Below, in pieces: positions 34,645-43,993 of a stretch of DNA of 64,000 bases. A program made the position numbers and the translations under genes. Positions within the stretch are counted from its first letter, which is position 1. Each line of letters opens with the position of its first letter. A model generated the notes under the pieces. It worked only from the letters and a program-made list of their open reading frames with translations. It did no database searches and was not told where the DNA came from. Source of the stretch: Burkholderia sp. Ac-20365 (GTDB taxonomy: Bacteria; Pseudomonadota; Gammaproteobacteria; Burkholderiales; Burkholderiaceae); contig NZ_JAAGPI010000001.1 of NCBI RefSeq assembly GCF_017104715.1, positions 496,001-560,000 on the forward strand. Reading direction: 5' to 3'.

Positions 34645-35064
34645 TCAGTACGCTTCGACAATCGCGTTATCCAGGCCGAATGTTTTCAACAGACTTAGCG
34701 CGCGCTCGGAGGCGACGAGCCGCGAGTCATCGGCAAGGCCCAGATCATTGCGCCCGGCCTTGCCGGTCACGGATAACCACAGGAATTCCGGCAATACCCG
34801 CTCCGGGTAGATTTCTTTGAACGAGTCGCTCATCGTGACTTCAACTTCGCTGCATTCGAATCCACTCATACCGGCTTCATTCAGTGCATCGGCAGCTTCG
34901 CGCGTGATGATCAACGCGGGAAAGCTCTCCAGTAGCGCATCGCCTAGCCAGTTGATGATTCTATAATGCAGCTTGATGACGGTTGGCGGATGGACAGTTG
35001 AATCCACAACGGAATCCTGTCCAAGGCCGCCAGCGACTTCGGGTTCGACATAGTAAAACGCCAT
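34645..35064 (-). CDS. Hypothetical protein, immunity-protein-like
   Basis: 139-residue acidic cytoplasmic protein (MAFYYVEPEVAGGLGQDS onward). The composition and the phrases KLHYRIINWLGDALLESFP and PEFLWLSVTGKAGRNDLGL resemble, from memory, small proteins found beside polymorphic toxins, but I cannot name a family with confidence. Base composition is more A+T-rich than the left neighbours. A fragment resembling the end of a larger protein lies 51 bp upstream of its start on the other strand (35116-35214). Confidence 0.55.
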   Translation of the reverse strand: MAFYYVEPEVAGGLGQDSVVDSTVHPPTVIKLHYRIINWLGDALLESFPALIITREAADALNEAGMSGFECSEVEVTMSDSFKEIYPERVLPEFLWLSVTGKAGRNDLGLADDSRLVASERALSLLKTFGLDNAIVEAY

Positions 35065-35115
35065 ATCGCATCGAGATCGGAGTGATCGCTAATTTGGGTC
35101 ACATTCCGGTTATAG

Positions 35116-35214
35116 CATAATGGCGATAAGAAATATTTTCTCGATGCGAAAGGCAATGTAATACCCCGTGCCATTAAGGAAATATTACGCGCTGCGCATA
35201 AAACGATCGACTGA
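35116..35214 (+). pseudogene. Possible C-terminal remnant of a toxin-like protein
   Basis: Between in-frame TAG (35113-35115) and TGA (35212-35214) the plus strand reads HNGDKKYFLDAKGNVIPR then AIKEILRAAHKTID. The segment is low in G+C, has a coherent helical end and no start codon or ribosome-binding site, so it looks like the 3' end of a truncated gene. Its neighbour is an immunity-like gene. Toxin identity is a guess. Confidence 0.3.
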
Positions 35215-35247
35215 ATTACCGGGTCGGCTAATCGGCGAGCGTATTCG

Positions 35248-36027
35248 TCATGCAAGATGCGCAGCGAATCCCGCTTTGCCGGGTGCGATCTCGTCGCGCA
35301 ACGTGAGTGCGGGGATATCGTATGCGCCTGCATTTTGCGGACGAAATGGTATGGGCTGTGTCGTCCACAGCGTGTCCAGACGTTGACCGAGCTTCTCGCA
35401 TGTGGATGCGTAACGAGCGTCATCCATCTTTCCCGTTTGATACGTCACGAACGGCGGCAGCACGTCAAAGCCGGGATAGTAGAGAATCCCATGATGAATC
35501 GGGAATAGCAGATCGTCGATCGGACCGTTGATGCCGCGCGCTGCGTAGTGCGATTCCCAGCCTCCCGTTGTGACAATCAGCATGGCGCGCTTACCGGCAA
35601 GCGTTCCTTCGCCATAGCGGTCGCCCCAGCGCACGTCGGAGTGCTCGCCCACGCCGTAGGCGAAACCATACGCATAGACGCGCTCGACCCAGCCCTTCAG
35701 GATGGCCGGCATCGAGAACCACCAGAGCGGGAATTGCAGAATCACAGCGTCTGCCCATAGCAGTTTCTGTTGCTCCAGCGCAATGTCCTCCCGCTGCAAG
35801 CCGTTCTCAAACGCATGCTTTGAATCGAGGCTTGGATCGAAGCGGTCGCGAGTAGGCGCACTCGCGCTGTCATTCGAATCAAGCGATGCTTTCCAGTTCA
35901 TTGCATACAGGTCGGACACCTGTACGTGATGACCCGCAGCTTCCAGACGCGCAACCGAAAAATCCTTTAACGCGCCATTCAGCGAGCGCGGTTCGGGATG
36001 CGCATACACAAAGAGTACATTCATCAT
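35248..36027 (-). CDS. NAD(P)H:quinone oxidoreductase-like flavoprotein (NQO1 family)
   Basis: 259-residue flavodoxin-like protein that performs two-electron reduction of quinones or similar electrophiles. It opens with NVLFVYAHPEPRSLNGAL, the FMN/FAD phosphate-binding segment, and has FPLWWFSMPAILKGWVERVYAYGFAYG and TTGGWESHY typical of NQO1-type enzymes. The start at ATG 36025-36027 has GGAG at good spacing. It is divergent from the LysR gene at 36095 across 67 bp; such pairs often respond to quinone or electrophile stress. Confidence 0.88.
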   Translation of the reverse strand: MMNVLFVYAHPEPRSLNGALKDFSVARLEAAGHHVQVSDLYAMNWKASLDSNDSASAPTRDRFDPSLDSKHAFENGLQREDIALEQQKLLWADAVILQFPLWWFSMPAILKGWVERVYAYGFAYGVGEHSDVRWGDRYGEGTLAGKRAMLIVTTGGWESHYAARGINGPIDDLLFPIHHGILYYPGFDVLPPFVTYQTGKMDDARYASTCEKLGQRLDTLWTTQPIPFRPQNAGAYDIPALTLRDEIAPGKAGFAAHLA

Positions 36028-36078
36028 TCGATCTCCGTGATTGATGATGAGCAGCGTAGGCGGCCGTCGGGTATATTG

Positions 36079-36090
36079 GAAATGAATTTC
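36079..36090. promoter_or_regulatory. Short palindrome in a divergent LysR/quinone-reductase promoter
   Basis: GAAAT (36079-36083) and ATTTC (36086-36090) are inverted copies with a two-base centre in the 67-bp divergent region. It is a candidate core of the LysR operator; the T-N11-A motif of LysR sites overlaps this stretch. Confidence 0.3.
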
Positions 36091-36094
36091 TGAC

Positions 36095-37021
36095 ATGTCC
36101 GGTATTACGATGATTAATCTCAGACAGCTAGACCTCAATCTGCTGGTCACGCTCGATGCACTGTTGTCGGAACATAACGTGACGCGCGCAGCGGAGCGTT
36201 TAAATTTCTCGCAGCCTTCAGTGAGCGTGCATCTCGCGAAGCTGCGCGAGATCTTTGGCGATCCGCTGCTGCTACCTGGGCCACGTGGCATGCGGCCTAC
36301 CGCGCGAGCCGATGAGCTGCGAGAGCCGCTGCGTGAAGCGCTCGATGTGCTTGAGAGCGTCATATCACCTGCCAGGGCATTCGATCCATCCAAAGCGACG
36401 CACACCTGGCGGCTGGCGGCGAGTGATTACAGCGAGTCGACGGTACTGCTGCCCGCATTGAATGCGTTGCGCACGGCGGCGCCGGGCACGCGGCTTTCCG
36501 TTGTTGAAATGATGCCGACGCGCATCGTGAAGCAGGCGGAGCAAGGGGACATCGATCTAGCGTTCCATACCAGCGACGAGTCTCCTCTCGGTTTGCACCG
36601 CCGGGTGCTTTTCAGGGAGCGTTATGTACTGGCTGGCCGCGCTGGTCATCCGCGGTTGAAGCGCCGGCCGACGCTGGCGCAATTCTGCGCACTGGAGCAT
36701 GTCATTGTCTCTCCGGATGGTGGCGGTTTTCGCGGCGTCACGGATGAAGTACTCGCACAGTTGGGACTTACGCGGCGTGTAGTACTCTCTGTGCCACACT
36801 TTCTGGTCATGATCTCCGTGCTTGCGAATACGGATCTCGTCGCAATGGTTCCCGAACGGCTGGTTCTCAGCACGAGCGCGTTGAAGATTGTCAGGCCGCC
36901 AGTCGATGTGCCCGGCTATGAAATGGGCATGCTATGGCATGAGCGATGTCATCGGGACCCAGCGCACCGCTGGTTGCGCGAACACATTGCGCAGGCGCTG
37001 GCTAAACAGAGTGCCGTCTGA
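36095..37021 (+). CDS. LysR-type regulator, NodD/PcaR-like group
   Basis: 308-residue regulator with wHTH LDLNLLVTLDALLSEHNVTRAAERLNFSQ and an effector domain opening HTWRLAASDYSES, the subgroup to which NodD and several quinone-reductase activators belong. Either ATG 36095 or ATG 36110 could be the start; the latter gives the usual MINLRQLDLN beginning. Divergent from the quinone reductase gene, which it probably activates. It ends 14 bp before the GH35 gene, so read-through is possible. Confidence 0.87.
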   Translation: MSGITMINLRQLDLNLLVTLDALLSEHNVTRAAERLNFSQPSVSVHLAKLREIFGDPLLLPGPRGMRPTARADELREPLREALDVLESVISPARAFDPSKATHTWRLAASDYSESTVLLPALNALRTAAPGTRLSVVEMMPTRIVKQAEQGDIDLAFHTSDESPLGLHRRVLFRERYVLAGRAGHPRLKRRPTLAQFCALEHVIVSPDGGGFRGVTDEVLAQLGLTRRVVLSVPHFLVMISVLANTDLVAMVPERLVLSTSALKIVRPPVDVPGYEMGMLWHERCHRDPAHRWLREHIAQALAKQSAV

Positions 37022-37035
37022 AAAGTGGAGAGCCC

Positions 37036-38919
37036 ATGAAGAAGCGAGAGTCCAGCCACGACACGATCCCAGCGGATCCGAATGTCCCGCACATCTTCAC
37101 TTTTGCTGCGAACGGAGACGGTTTTTTGCTGGACGGCGAGCCATTTCAGATCCGCAGCGGCGAATTGCATCCTGCGCGCATTCCCGTGGAGTACTGGCAG
37201 CATCGGATTCAGATGGCGAAGGCAATGGGGATGAACACCATCGCGATCTACGTGATGTGGAATTATCACGAGCCGAGCGAAGGAGCATTCGACTTTCATA
37301 CTGACAATCGCGTTATCGAAGCTTTTATCCGGCTTTGTCAGACAGAGTGCATGTGGGTGCTATTCAGGCCCGGTCCCTATGTGTGCGCGGAATGGGATCT
37401 CGGCGGCATTCCATCGTGGTTGTTGGCGGATACCGATATTGAGTTGCGCACTGATAGCGCAAATAGTCCGCGCTACATGCACGCCGTCGAGCGCTATATC
37501 GACGAACTCGTGCCGCGCATTCGTCCATTGATGGCAGGCAATGGCGGCCCGATTCTGATGATCCAGATCGAAAATGAATTCGGCTCGTTCGATAGCAACC
37601 CGAGCTATCTGGAAGAGCTCAGGCAACTCTGGATCCGCGGCGGAATTCATGGACCGTTCTACACAGAAGATGGTCTCGTTCAATTGCAGCAGAACAGGTC
37701 GTATGTCGAAGGCGGCGCGATTGCGTTAAGCAACGGTAACGCGGCGCAGATCGAAGCCGTGCGCAAGGTGTTTCCGTCCGTACCTGCTTTGGCGGGCGAG
37801 GTCTATCCCGGCTGGCTCACGCATTGGGGTGACAGCACGTATCAAGGGACTACCGTCGATCTTTCCGCCACGCTCGATGAGTTGATGCGAAAGAACCTGT
37901 CATTCAATCTCTACGTAATTCACGGCGGAACGAGTTTCGGGTTTTATGCGGGTGCGAATGTCGATGTCGACTCTGGCGAATACCAGCCCGATATCACCAG
38001 CTACGATTATGCCGCGCCAATCAGCGAGCAGGGCGTGGCGACATCGCGGTATATGCAGTATCGCGGCATTATCGCCAGATACTTGTCTACGCCTTTACCT
38101 GAAGTGCCTGCGCCTGTTCCGGTGCTGGACGTGAAGAGCATTGGTCCGTTAGTGCCGCAACGGTACGCGTCTCTCTGGGACAATCTTCCTGCTGCACTCC
38201 CAGCTTCTCGAACACGGCATCCGCAGCCATTCGAAATGTACGGGCAGGCGTTCGGCTTTGTGCTTTATCGGAAGGTGCTTGAGCGTTACGAAGGCGGCGC
38301 GCTGGATATAGGTGATGTTCACGACTACGCGCCCGTTTTTGTCGATGGACAGTACGTTGGCGGCGTGTCGCGCGTGCGTCTGCCGGAAAACCGCGCGTTG
38401 CCGTGCAATGTCGTGCATCGCGAGCCGCTTGCATTGCCTGGTGCTTCGGCCAAACAAGATGATGCTGCATTGCTGGAGGTGCTCGTCGAAGGCATGGGGC
38501 GAGTGAATTATGGGCATTCCATGATCGATCGCAAAGGCATTGGCGACCCGGTGATCTTGCGTGATCTGTCGGGTGCAGAGCAGGTCTTGACTGATTGGGA
38601 AGTCGTGCTGTTGCCAATGGATGCATCGTTCGTCGGCAACTTGCGTCCGGTCTGTTCCAATCCTGAAAGGGCTGGGATTTTCTTTACCGCAACGCTTTCA
38701 ATCGATGCAGCCGCAGACGTCTATCTCGACATGTCCGAATGGACCAAAGGCTTCGTCTGGGTGAACGGACGTAATCTTGGGCGCTACTGGAACATCGGTC
38801 CGCAGAGACGGCTCTATTGCCCGGCGCCGTGGCTGAGACCTGGCGACAATACGGTCCTGATCTTCGATCTGCACCAAACCGAAGTAAAGACTGTCATTCT
38901 GGCAACGACTCTTTCATAG
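37036..38919 (+). CDS. GH35 beta-galactosidase
   Basis: 627-residue glycoside hydrolase of family 35, a retaining beta-galactosidase (or exo-beta-glucosaminidase relative). The N-terminal TIM barrel has FQIRSGELHPARIP, the acid/base Glu181 in QIENEFGS and the nucleophile Glu255 in AGEVYPGW; a GGTSFGFYAGAN loop and C-terminal jelly-roll domains (YDVHDYAPVFVDGQYVG region, VNGRNLGRYW) complete the family layout. There is no signal peptide, so it is cytoplasmic. Codon use is visibly more A/T-ending than in the flanking genes, and it sits in a possible acquired segment. Convergent with a GH36-like gene. Confidence 0.92.
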   Translation: MKKRESSHDTIPADPNVPHIFTFAANGDGFLLDGEPFQIRSGELHPARIPVEYWQHRIQMAKAMGMNTIAIYVMWNYHEPSEGAFDFHTDNRVIEAFIRLCQTECMWVLFRPGPYVCAEWDLGGIPSWLLADTDIELRTDSANSPRYMHAVERYIDELVPRIRPLMAGNGGPILMIQIENEFGSFDSNPSYLEELRQLWIRGGIHGPFYTEDGLVQLQQNRSYVEGGAIALSNGNAAQIEAVRKVFPSVPALAGEVYPGWLTHWGDSTYQGTTVDLSATLDELMRKNLSFNLYVIHGGTSFGFYAGANVDVDSGEYQPDITSYDYAAPISEQGVATSRYMQYRGIIARYLSTPLPEVPAPVPVLDVKSIGPLVPQRYASLWDNLPAALPASRTRHPQPFEMYGQAFGFVLYRKVLERYEGGALDIGDVHDYAPVFVDGQYVGGVSRVRLPENRALPCNVVHREPLALPGASAKQDDAALLEVLVEGMGRVNYGHSMIDRKGIGDPVILRDLSGAEQVLTDWEVVLLPMDASFVGNLRPVCSNPERAGIFFTATLSIDAAADVYLDMSEWTKGFVWVNGRNLGRYWNIGPQRRLYCPAPWLRPGDNTVLIFDLHQTEVKTVILATTLS

Positions 38920-38938
38920 AACGAGATCAGGCGCGGCT

Positions 38939-40888
38939 CTATGGAGAGAACTCGATCGTCAATACCTGAAAAGGAGCGAGACGAATCGTTTGGGGACGAT
39001 CAGAGTCCCACACGGCCGGCACGCTTGCATTGTTTTCTACGAACGGAAGACTCGCGAAGAATTGGCCCGCAATTGACACGGGCAGTTCGAGATGTGCTCT
39101 CAAATCGAGCACGAATTCTTCCGTGCGATCTCCCGGATTACGCAGCGTGACGATCGCCTTCGTCGGTGCCCACGCAGCCCATCCATAGATTTCTAGCTTG
39201 TCCGGCGCACCGCCGATCCAGTGGCAATCGCGCAGTACATCGGAATGCTCGCGCGCCCAGCGGGCAGCTTGTGCGAGTACGTCCCAATCGCGCTCCTGCA
39301 GCACAGAAGGCGTGACATACAGTTCCTGCAATTGCGTTCCGCTGCCGAAGTATGACTGCACTTCATGAGAAAACGCGTGCTCGGGATCGCTATTGAGCCG
39401 CTTATTTTCCTGAGCGTAAATGATGCCGTGAAGCATCAGTGAATTGAGCGGAAAAAGCGGACTTCGACATACGGCATTGCGGTACGTCTGCGCATCGCGA
39501 TAAGTGATCCATTGCTCACGATCGCTGCCTACGCCCGCAAAACCGTAATCCGCACCGTCGCGCCAGATCGAATCGACATAGCGGAGCCAGAACGGCGACG
39601 CTTGCGTGCCCGTCGACAGATTCACGAACACGTCGCGTTTTGCCTCTCGCATCGCTTCGATGAGTGAGACGGCTGCATCCCAATCGCTGTTGAAGCGGCT
39701 GCCGGGCACGACCGTGTTTGCGTTTCCCGTGCCGTCGAGTTTGAAGTGATTGACGCCGTGTCGCGTGAGCAGGTCCAGCGCGACTTCATGAAAGCGCCGA
39801 TAGTACCTCGGCCCCGAGAGCGCGAAGCCGTCGCCGGCCGTTTCGTATCCTGCCGCGCGGCCACGTGTCACGCGCTCCGTGCGGGGTGGACCGTAGCCAC
39901 CCCATGGCGACAACCAGACGCCGGGCGCCGCGCCATAGCGCGCGGCTGCATGCTTCAATGGAAGGAAACCATCGGGGAAGGCGTCGCTGAACGACCAGTG
40001 GCCGCTATAGTCGTCCCAGCCGTCGTCGAACAGGAACGAGTCGAGCTGCACGCCGCGTTTGTCATGCAGTTCGCGGCCGATTGCGTGAATGCGTTCGACG
40101 GCCTGATCCTGCGTGTACTTCGTCAGGAAGCCGATGTCGTACCACGAGTTGTAATGCAGAAGCGGACTGTAGGGTCGTGCCCGCTCAAGCTCGATATAGG
40201 CAGCGAAGTCGCGGCGCAACTGGCCTTCGCGGAACACACCGGCAACGGCTGAATACGCAAGCGTTTTGCCTTTTTCCAGCGGCAATGCACGACTCGTGCT
40301 AAAGGATGCAATGCCATCGCGCACTTCGCTTTCCGACATCGGAAGCTCGAAGCCGAGATAGATATTGCCGTCGACAACCGGCACCGCCGCGAGATCGCCC
40401 GCTTTGCGCGCATTGGGCGCGTGTATCGACAGCAGCGAAACGGATGCAACAGGTTCGTCCTGCAGCAGCGCGGTAATCGACAGATGCTGGCGCAGGTAAA
40501 GCGAATCCTCGCGCTGTTCGACACTCCATTCCACCCGCAGACGGCGCTCGCTGTCGCTGAGTGTCGCTGTCACGCGGCGGCCGGCGACACGTTCCGCTTG
40601 CCGCAGCGCATTCGCCACGGCGGGCAGTACTTCTTCGCGCCATGGCGAATCGAGCCGTAACCCGCTTGCATCGAGCGTGCGTCCGTCAGCGAAGCGGATC
40701 ACGAACGGCTCGCTGACGCTCAGGCTGCGCATGTGCACGCGGTCGGTCACGCAAACGCCGCATATCGCATGGTCGGCAATGCTCCAACTCATTGCGATGG
40801 CGGCATTGCCGAACGCGTAGCGGTCGCCGTGCACCTGGTATTCAGGCGCGCCAGCATGCGCGAGCGCGGTGGTGTCGGCAGCGTGCAT
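38939..40888 (-). CDS. GH36-like alpha-galactosidase family protein
   Basis: 649-residue glycoside hydrolase with a GH36/GH27-type catalytic barrel. The segment FLFDDGWDDYSGHW and the nucleophile Asp385 in HFKLDGTGN match the family, and a second Asp near SIWRDGADYG could be the acid/base. The N-terminal beta domain begins around EYQVHGDRYAFGN. Database entries of this size are sometimes mislabelled enterotoxin. No signal peptide. It faces the GH35 gene stop to stop, 19 bp apart, and together they would remove both alpha- and beta-linked galactose. Confidence 0.82.
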   Translation of the reverse strand: MHAADTTALAHAGAPEYQVHGDRYAFGNAAIAMSWSIADHAICGVCVTDRVHMRSLSVSEPFVIRFADGRTLDASGLRLDSPWREEVLPAVANALRQAERVAGRRVTATLSDSERRLRVEWSVEQREDSLYLRQHLSITALLQDEPVASVSLLSIHAPNARKAGDLAAVPVVDGNIYLGFELPMSESEVRDGIASFSTSRALPLEKGKTLAYSAVAGVFREGQLRRDFAAYIELERARPYSPLLHYNSWYDIGFLTKYTQDQAVERIHAIGRELHDKRGVQLDSFLFDDGWDDYSGHWSFSDAFPDGFLPLKHAAARYGAAPGVWLSPWGGYGPPRTERVTRGRAAGYETAGDGFALSGPRYYRRFHEVALDLLTRHGVNHFKLDGTGNANTVVPGSRFNSDWDAAVSLIEAMREAKRDVFVNLSTGTQASPFWLRYVDSIWRDGADYGFAGVGSDREQWITYRDAQTYRNAVCRSPLFPLNSLMLHGIIYAQENKRLNSDPEHAFSHEVQSYFGSGTQLQELYVTPSVLQERDWDVLAQAARWAREHSDVLRDCHWIGGAPDKLEIYGWAAWAPTKAIVTLRNPGDRTEEFVLDLRAHLELPVSIAGQFFASLPFVENNASVPAVWDSDRPQTIRLAPFQVLTIEFSP

Positions 40889-40903
40889 GACGCGCTGCCT
40901 GTA

Positions 40904-41218
40904 TTACTTCACGGTCTGAAGCACCTCGAATCCCTCGAACTCAGGGTGTCCGAGATAAAGCGCACGCGCTTCTCCTCCCGCATTTCTATGTGCGGCGCGG
41001 AACGCTTCCGACTGCGTCCACGCTTCGAAAGCCGCGCGATTCGCCCAGATCGTATGGCTCGAGTACAGCACGTGGTCCTCGCGTTGCGGGCCCTTCAGCA
41101 GATGAAACTCGACAAAACCGGGCACGTCGTTCAGATGCGTATCCCGCGTCGTCCACACTTCCTCGAACGCGCCTTCCGAACCCAGCGCCACCTTGAACCG
41201 GTTCATTGCAATGAACAT
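40904..41218 (-). CDS. Antibiotic-biosynthesis-monooxygenase-type (ABM) protein, HmoA-like
   Basis: 104-residue ferredoxin-like alpha/beta protein of the ABM superfamily, which includes haem-degrading monooxygenases. It begins MFIAMNRFKVALGSEGAFEEVW, and has the family middle VPGFVEFHLLKG and SHTIWANRAAFEAW; the histidine in EFHLL and the HRNAGGE stretch are candidates for haem contact. The ATG at 41216-41218 is preferred over one 22 codons upstream. Function in haem turnover is possible but not shown. Confidence 0.75.
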   Translation of the reverse strand: MFIAMNRFKVALGSEGAFEEVWTTRDTHLNDVPGFVEFHLLKGPQREDHVLYSSHTIWANRAAFEAWTQSEAFRAAHRNAGGEARALYLGHPEFEGFEVLQTVK

Positions 41219-41355
41219 GACTGTCGCTCCCGTATGACTGCGATGTCGCGTGAAATTGCCGATGCTTCGAAAGTCTACCGGCAAAGTATACGTACAGGAT
41301 CATACGCACAACATCGCAGACGCGTGCAGCGGGGTGCGGCTCGACGCCGCAGAGG

Positions 41356-42618
41356 TTACCGTCCGCGCGCCCATTGCGCGAAAGCCGCGCACACGACCAG
41401 CAGCGAACCGGTGACGAAAAACACCGAATGCATGCCGAACCAGACGGCGATCTGTCCGCCGATCACGGGGCCCACCACCTGTCCGCTGAATTGCGCGGAC
41501 TGCAGATACCCGAGCATCTGGCCCGTCTTGCTCTCATCGACGGCGTGGCGCGCAAGCTTGGCGATGGCGGGCAGCAGCCCCGCGAGCGACATGCCCATCA
41601 CTGCGCGCATGGCGGCCAGCTGCCACCATTGATGCACGAACGCCTGCGGAATCATCACGAGGCCCGTCACGACGAGGCAACCGATAATCACATTCCATCC
41701 GCCGATGCGGTCCGCGAGCGCGCCCAGACGCGCCGCTGTCAGCATGCTGCCGAACGCGGAGCAGGCCATCACGACGCCCGCAATGCGCGCGAGATGGTCC
41801 GGCGCGACGCCGAGGCTGCCGACATAGACGGTGATCACCGGCTCGATCGACATGTTGGCGAGCAGCACCATCATCGCCGTGGCGAGCAGTGCGCCGATCA
41901 CCGCGTAGTGCGTGCGCGCCGTCTGCGTGGCGGCGGTTCCGCTGGCGGCTTTGCGCTTCGAATCGGTGTCAGGCTGGAAGTCTTCCTTGACGACGACGAT
42001 GGTCAACAGCGCGGCGACCGCGATCACCGCGCCACCCGCGAAGAACGTGCCGCGTATGCCGATCAGGCCGGGCAGCAGCCCGCCGATCAGCGGCCCGACC
42101 AGATTGCCCGCGAGCGCGCCCGTCGACAGCAAGCCGAGCGCCCAGCCGGCGCGTTCGCGCGGCGCCTGCGTGCCGACCATCACCGTCGAGGCCGACGCAT
42201 AGCCGCCAACGAGGCCCGCGATCAGCCGCAGCCCCACCAGTTCATAGACGTTATGCGCGATGCCGATCAGCGACATCACCACGGCCATGCCGACGGCGGC
42301 GCGGATCAACATCGGCTTGCGCCCGTAGCGGTCGGCGAGACGGCCCCACAAGGGTGCGGTGACGGCCGTGCCGAGAAAGGTCGCGCCGAACGCGACGCCC
42401 GACCACTGGATCACGTCCGCCTGCGATTCGACGCCGAGCTGCTTCACGTAGAGCGGCAAAAACGGCAGCAGCATGCTCAGGCTGACCAGTGTGGTGAAAG
42501 AGCCGAATACGCAGACAAACAGATTGCGCATCCAGTATTGCTGATTGCGCTCTGTGTAGCCGCGCGCGCCGACTTCGGGGGCGCTGCGTAACGAGACAGT
42601 GGGCGTGGGCTGGTTCAT
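41356..42618 (-). CDS. MFS drug-efflux-type transporter
   Basis: 420-residue, 12-helix major facilitator with the antiporter motif A in loop 2-3 (GRLADRYGRKP) and the helix-5 motif C-like stretch (ALAGNLVGPLIGGLLPG), features of the DHA1 multidrug group. A central charged loop (FQPDTDSKRKAASG) separates the halves. It lies 36 bp downstream of another MFS gene on the same strand, so they may be one unit. Substrate unknown. Confidence 0.85.
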   Translation of the reverse strand: MNQPTPTVSLRSAPEVGARGYTERNQQYWMRNLFVCVFGSFTTLVSLSMLLPFLPLYVKQLGVESQADVIQWSGVAFGATFLGTAVTAPLWGRLADRYGRKPMLIRAAVGMAVVMSLIGIAHNVYELVGLRLIAGLVGGYASASTVMVGTQAPRERAGWALGLLSTGALAGNLVGPLIGGLLPGLIGIRGTFFAGGAVIAVAALLTIVVVKEDFQPDTDSKRKAASGTAATQTARTHYAVIGALLATAMMVLLANMSIEPVITVYVGSLGVAPDHLARIAGVVMACSAFGSMLTAARLGALADRIGGWNVIIGCLVVTGLVMIPQAFVHQWWQLAAMRAVMGMSLAGLLPAIAKLARHAVDESKTGQMLGYLQSAQFSGQVVGPVIGGQIAVWFGMHSVFFVTGSLLVVCAAFAQWARGR

Positions 42619-42654
42619 GCCTTCATTCCTTCAATCAAGTTTTGCAGTGAAGCA

Positions 42655-43866
42655 TTAACGGTTGCCCGGTTCGCCGCGCAGCGCGGTGAACAGGTCGATG
42701 GACAGCGCAAGCGCGATTGCCGTTGCGCCGATCGCGAACAACATCTGATAGTTGCCGCCGTTCTGCGAGAACAGGAACGACAGTCCGTACGCAGCGCCGG
42801 CCTGAAAGACCGCGAACGCAGTCGTGGCTGTGCTCCACGCGCCTTTCTGTGCGGCGGGGTGATGCGCGAGCAGTTCGTTCACGCGGCCAAGCGCGAGCGC
42901 CACGATGCCGGGCACGGCAGCGCCCATCAGCACACTCGAGGCAATCAGCAACACCGGATCCGTGCCGATCAGCGGCAATGCGACGGCGACGATCTGGATC
43001 ACGAACGCGACACGCAGCGCGGGACCGAAACCCGCGCGGTCGGCGAGATATCCGCTCAGGAGCGGGCCGGCAATCGCGCCGAGACCGAACAGCACCCAAT
43101 ATTGCGCGCCGGTGTCGAGTCCCTTGCCGAGACCGCGCGACACGAAATCGACGAGAAACAGCATGTGTGGCACGAGGCCGATTGCATTGAGGGCGTACTC
43201 TGCATAGAGTGCGCGCAACGTCATGCCGCCCGGCTTCTGGTGCTTCGCATGATGCGGATGCGCCGCATGATGATGCGGGTCCTGCTTCGGCCAGCCGTTC
43301 CATGCGCCGGCCGTCAACAGCAGCGAAATGGCGCCGAGTCCGAGCCATGTCTGCGTCACGCCTTCACGCAGCAGCAGCGGCACGAGCGTGCCGGACGCGG
43401 CGATGCCAAGGCCGATGCCCGCGAAAATCGCGCCGCTTACGAGGCCACGGCGCGACGGCGGCACGTGCGCGAGCACGGTTGGCGCGGCCAGCACCATCAA
43501 TGCGCCGCCTGCGAGGCCCGACGCGAAGCGCCAGCCGAAGAACCACAGGAATGACAGCGGAAACGCACACGCGATGAACGCAATCGTTGCCAGCAGCATC
43601 ATCGCGCGCAGTACCTGCGCTACGTTGGCCCGCTTCGCGAGATAGCCGCCAAGCAGCGCGCCCGCCAGATAGCCACCCAGGTTCGCCGCGCCCAGATACG
43701 CAGCAGTCGAGGCCGCGAACCAGTGCGCGTCGATGATGGCGGGAAGCAGCGGCGTATACGCGAAACGCGCCAGGCCAATCCCGACGAGACTTGCACTGGC
43801 ACCCGCCACGGTGCCGCGTGTGATGTTGAAAGCGGGCGGCGATATCCTGACCGCTGCGTCCTGCAT
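42655..43866 (-). CDS. YbfB/YjiJ family MFS transporter
   Basis: 403-residue, 12-helix transporter of the MFS_4 (YbfB/YjiJ) group, with an N-terminal GIGLARFAYTPLLPAI helix that is diagnostic. A His-rich cytoplasmic loop (HHHAAHPHHAKHQ, around residue 200) may bind metal. ATG 43864-43866 has GGAGG upstream. First gene of a possible pair with the efflux-type gene downstream. Confidence 0.85.
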   Translation of the reverse strand: MQDAAVRISPPAFNITRGTVAGASASLVGIGLARFAYTPLLPAIIDAHWFAASTAAYLGAANLGGYLAGALLGGYLAKRANVAQVLRAMMLLATIAFIACAFPLSFLWFFGWRFASGLAGGALMVLAAPTVLAHVPPSRRGLVSGAIFAGIGLGIAASGTLVPLLLREGVTQTWLGLGAISLLLTAGAWNGWPKQDPHHHAAHPHHAKHQKPGGMTLRALYAEYALNAIGLVPHMLFLVDFVSRGLGKGLDTGAQYWVLFGLGAIAGPLLSGYLADRAGFGPALRVAFVIQIVAVALPLIGTDPVLLIASSVLMGAAVPGIVALALGRVNELLAHHPAAQKGAWSTATTAFAVFQAGAAYGLSFLFSQNGGNYQMLFAIGATAIALALSIDLFTALRGEPGNR

Positions 43867-43993
43867 GATGACCTCCGTGCTTCTGCCGCTACTGCTTGCT
43901 GCGATTCCTCAAGAAGAGCAGTGATGCGCTTAAAATGCTACGGCATCCGAAATAAATAATATGGGCAATACCGTGCGATAAACATGTGCGTTT

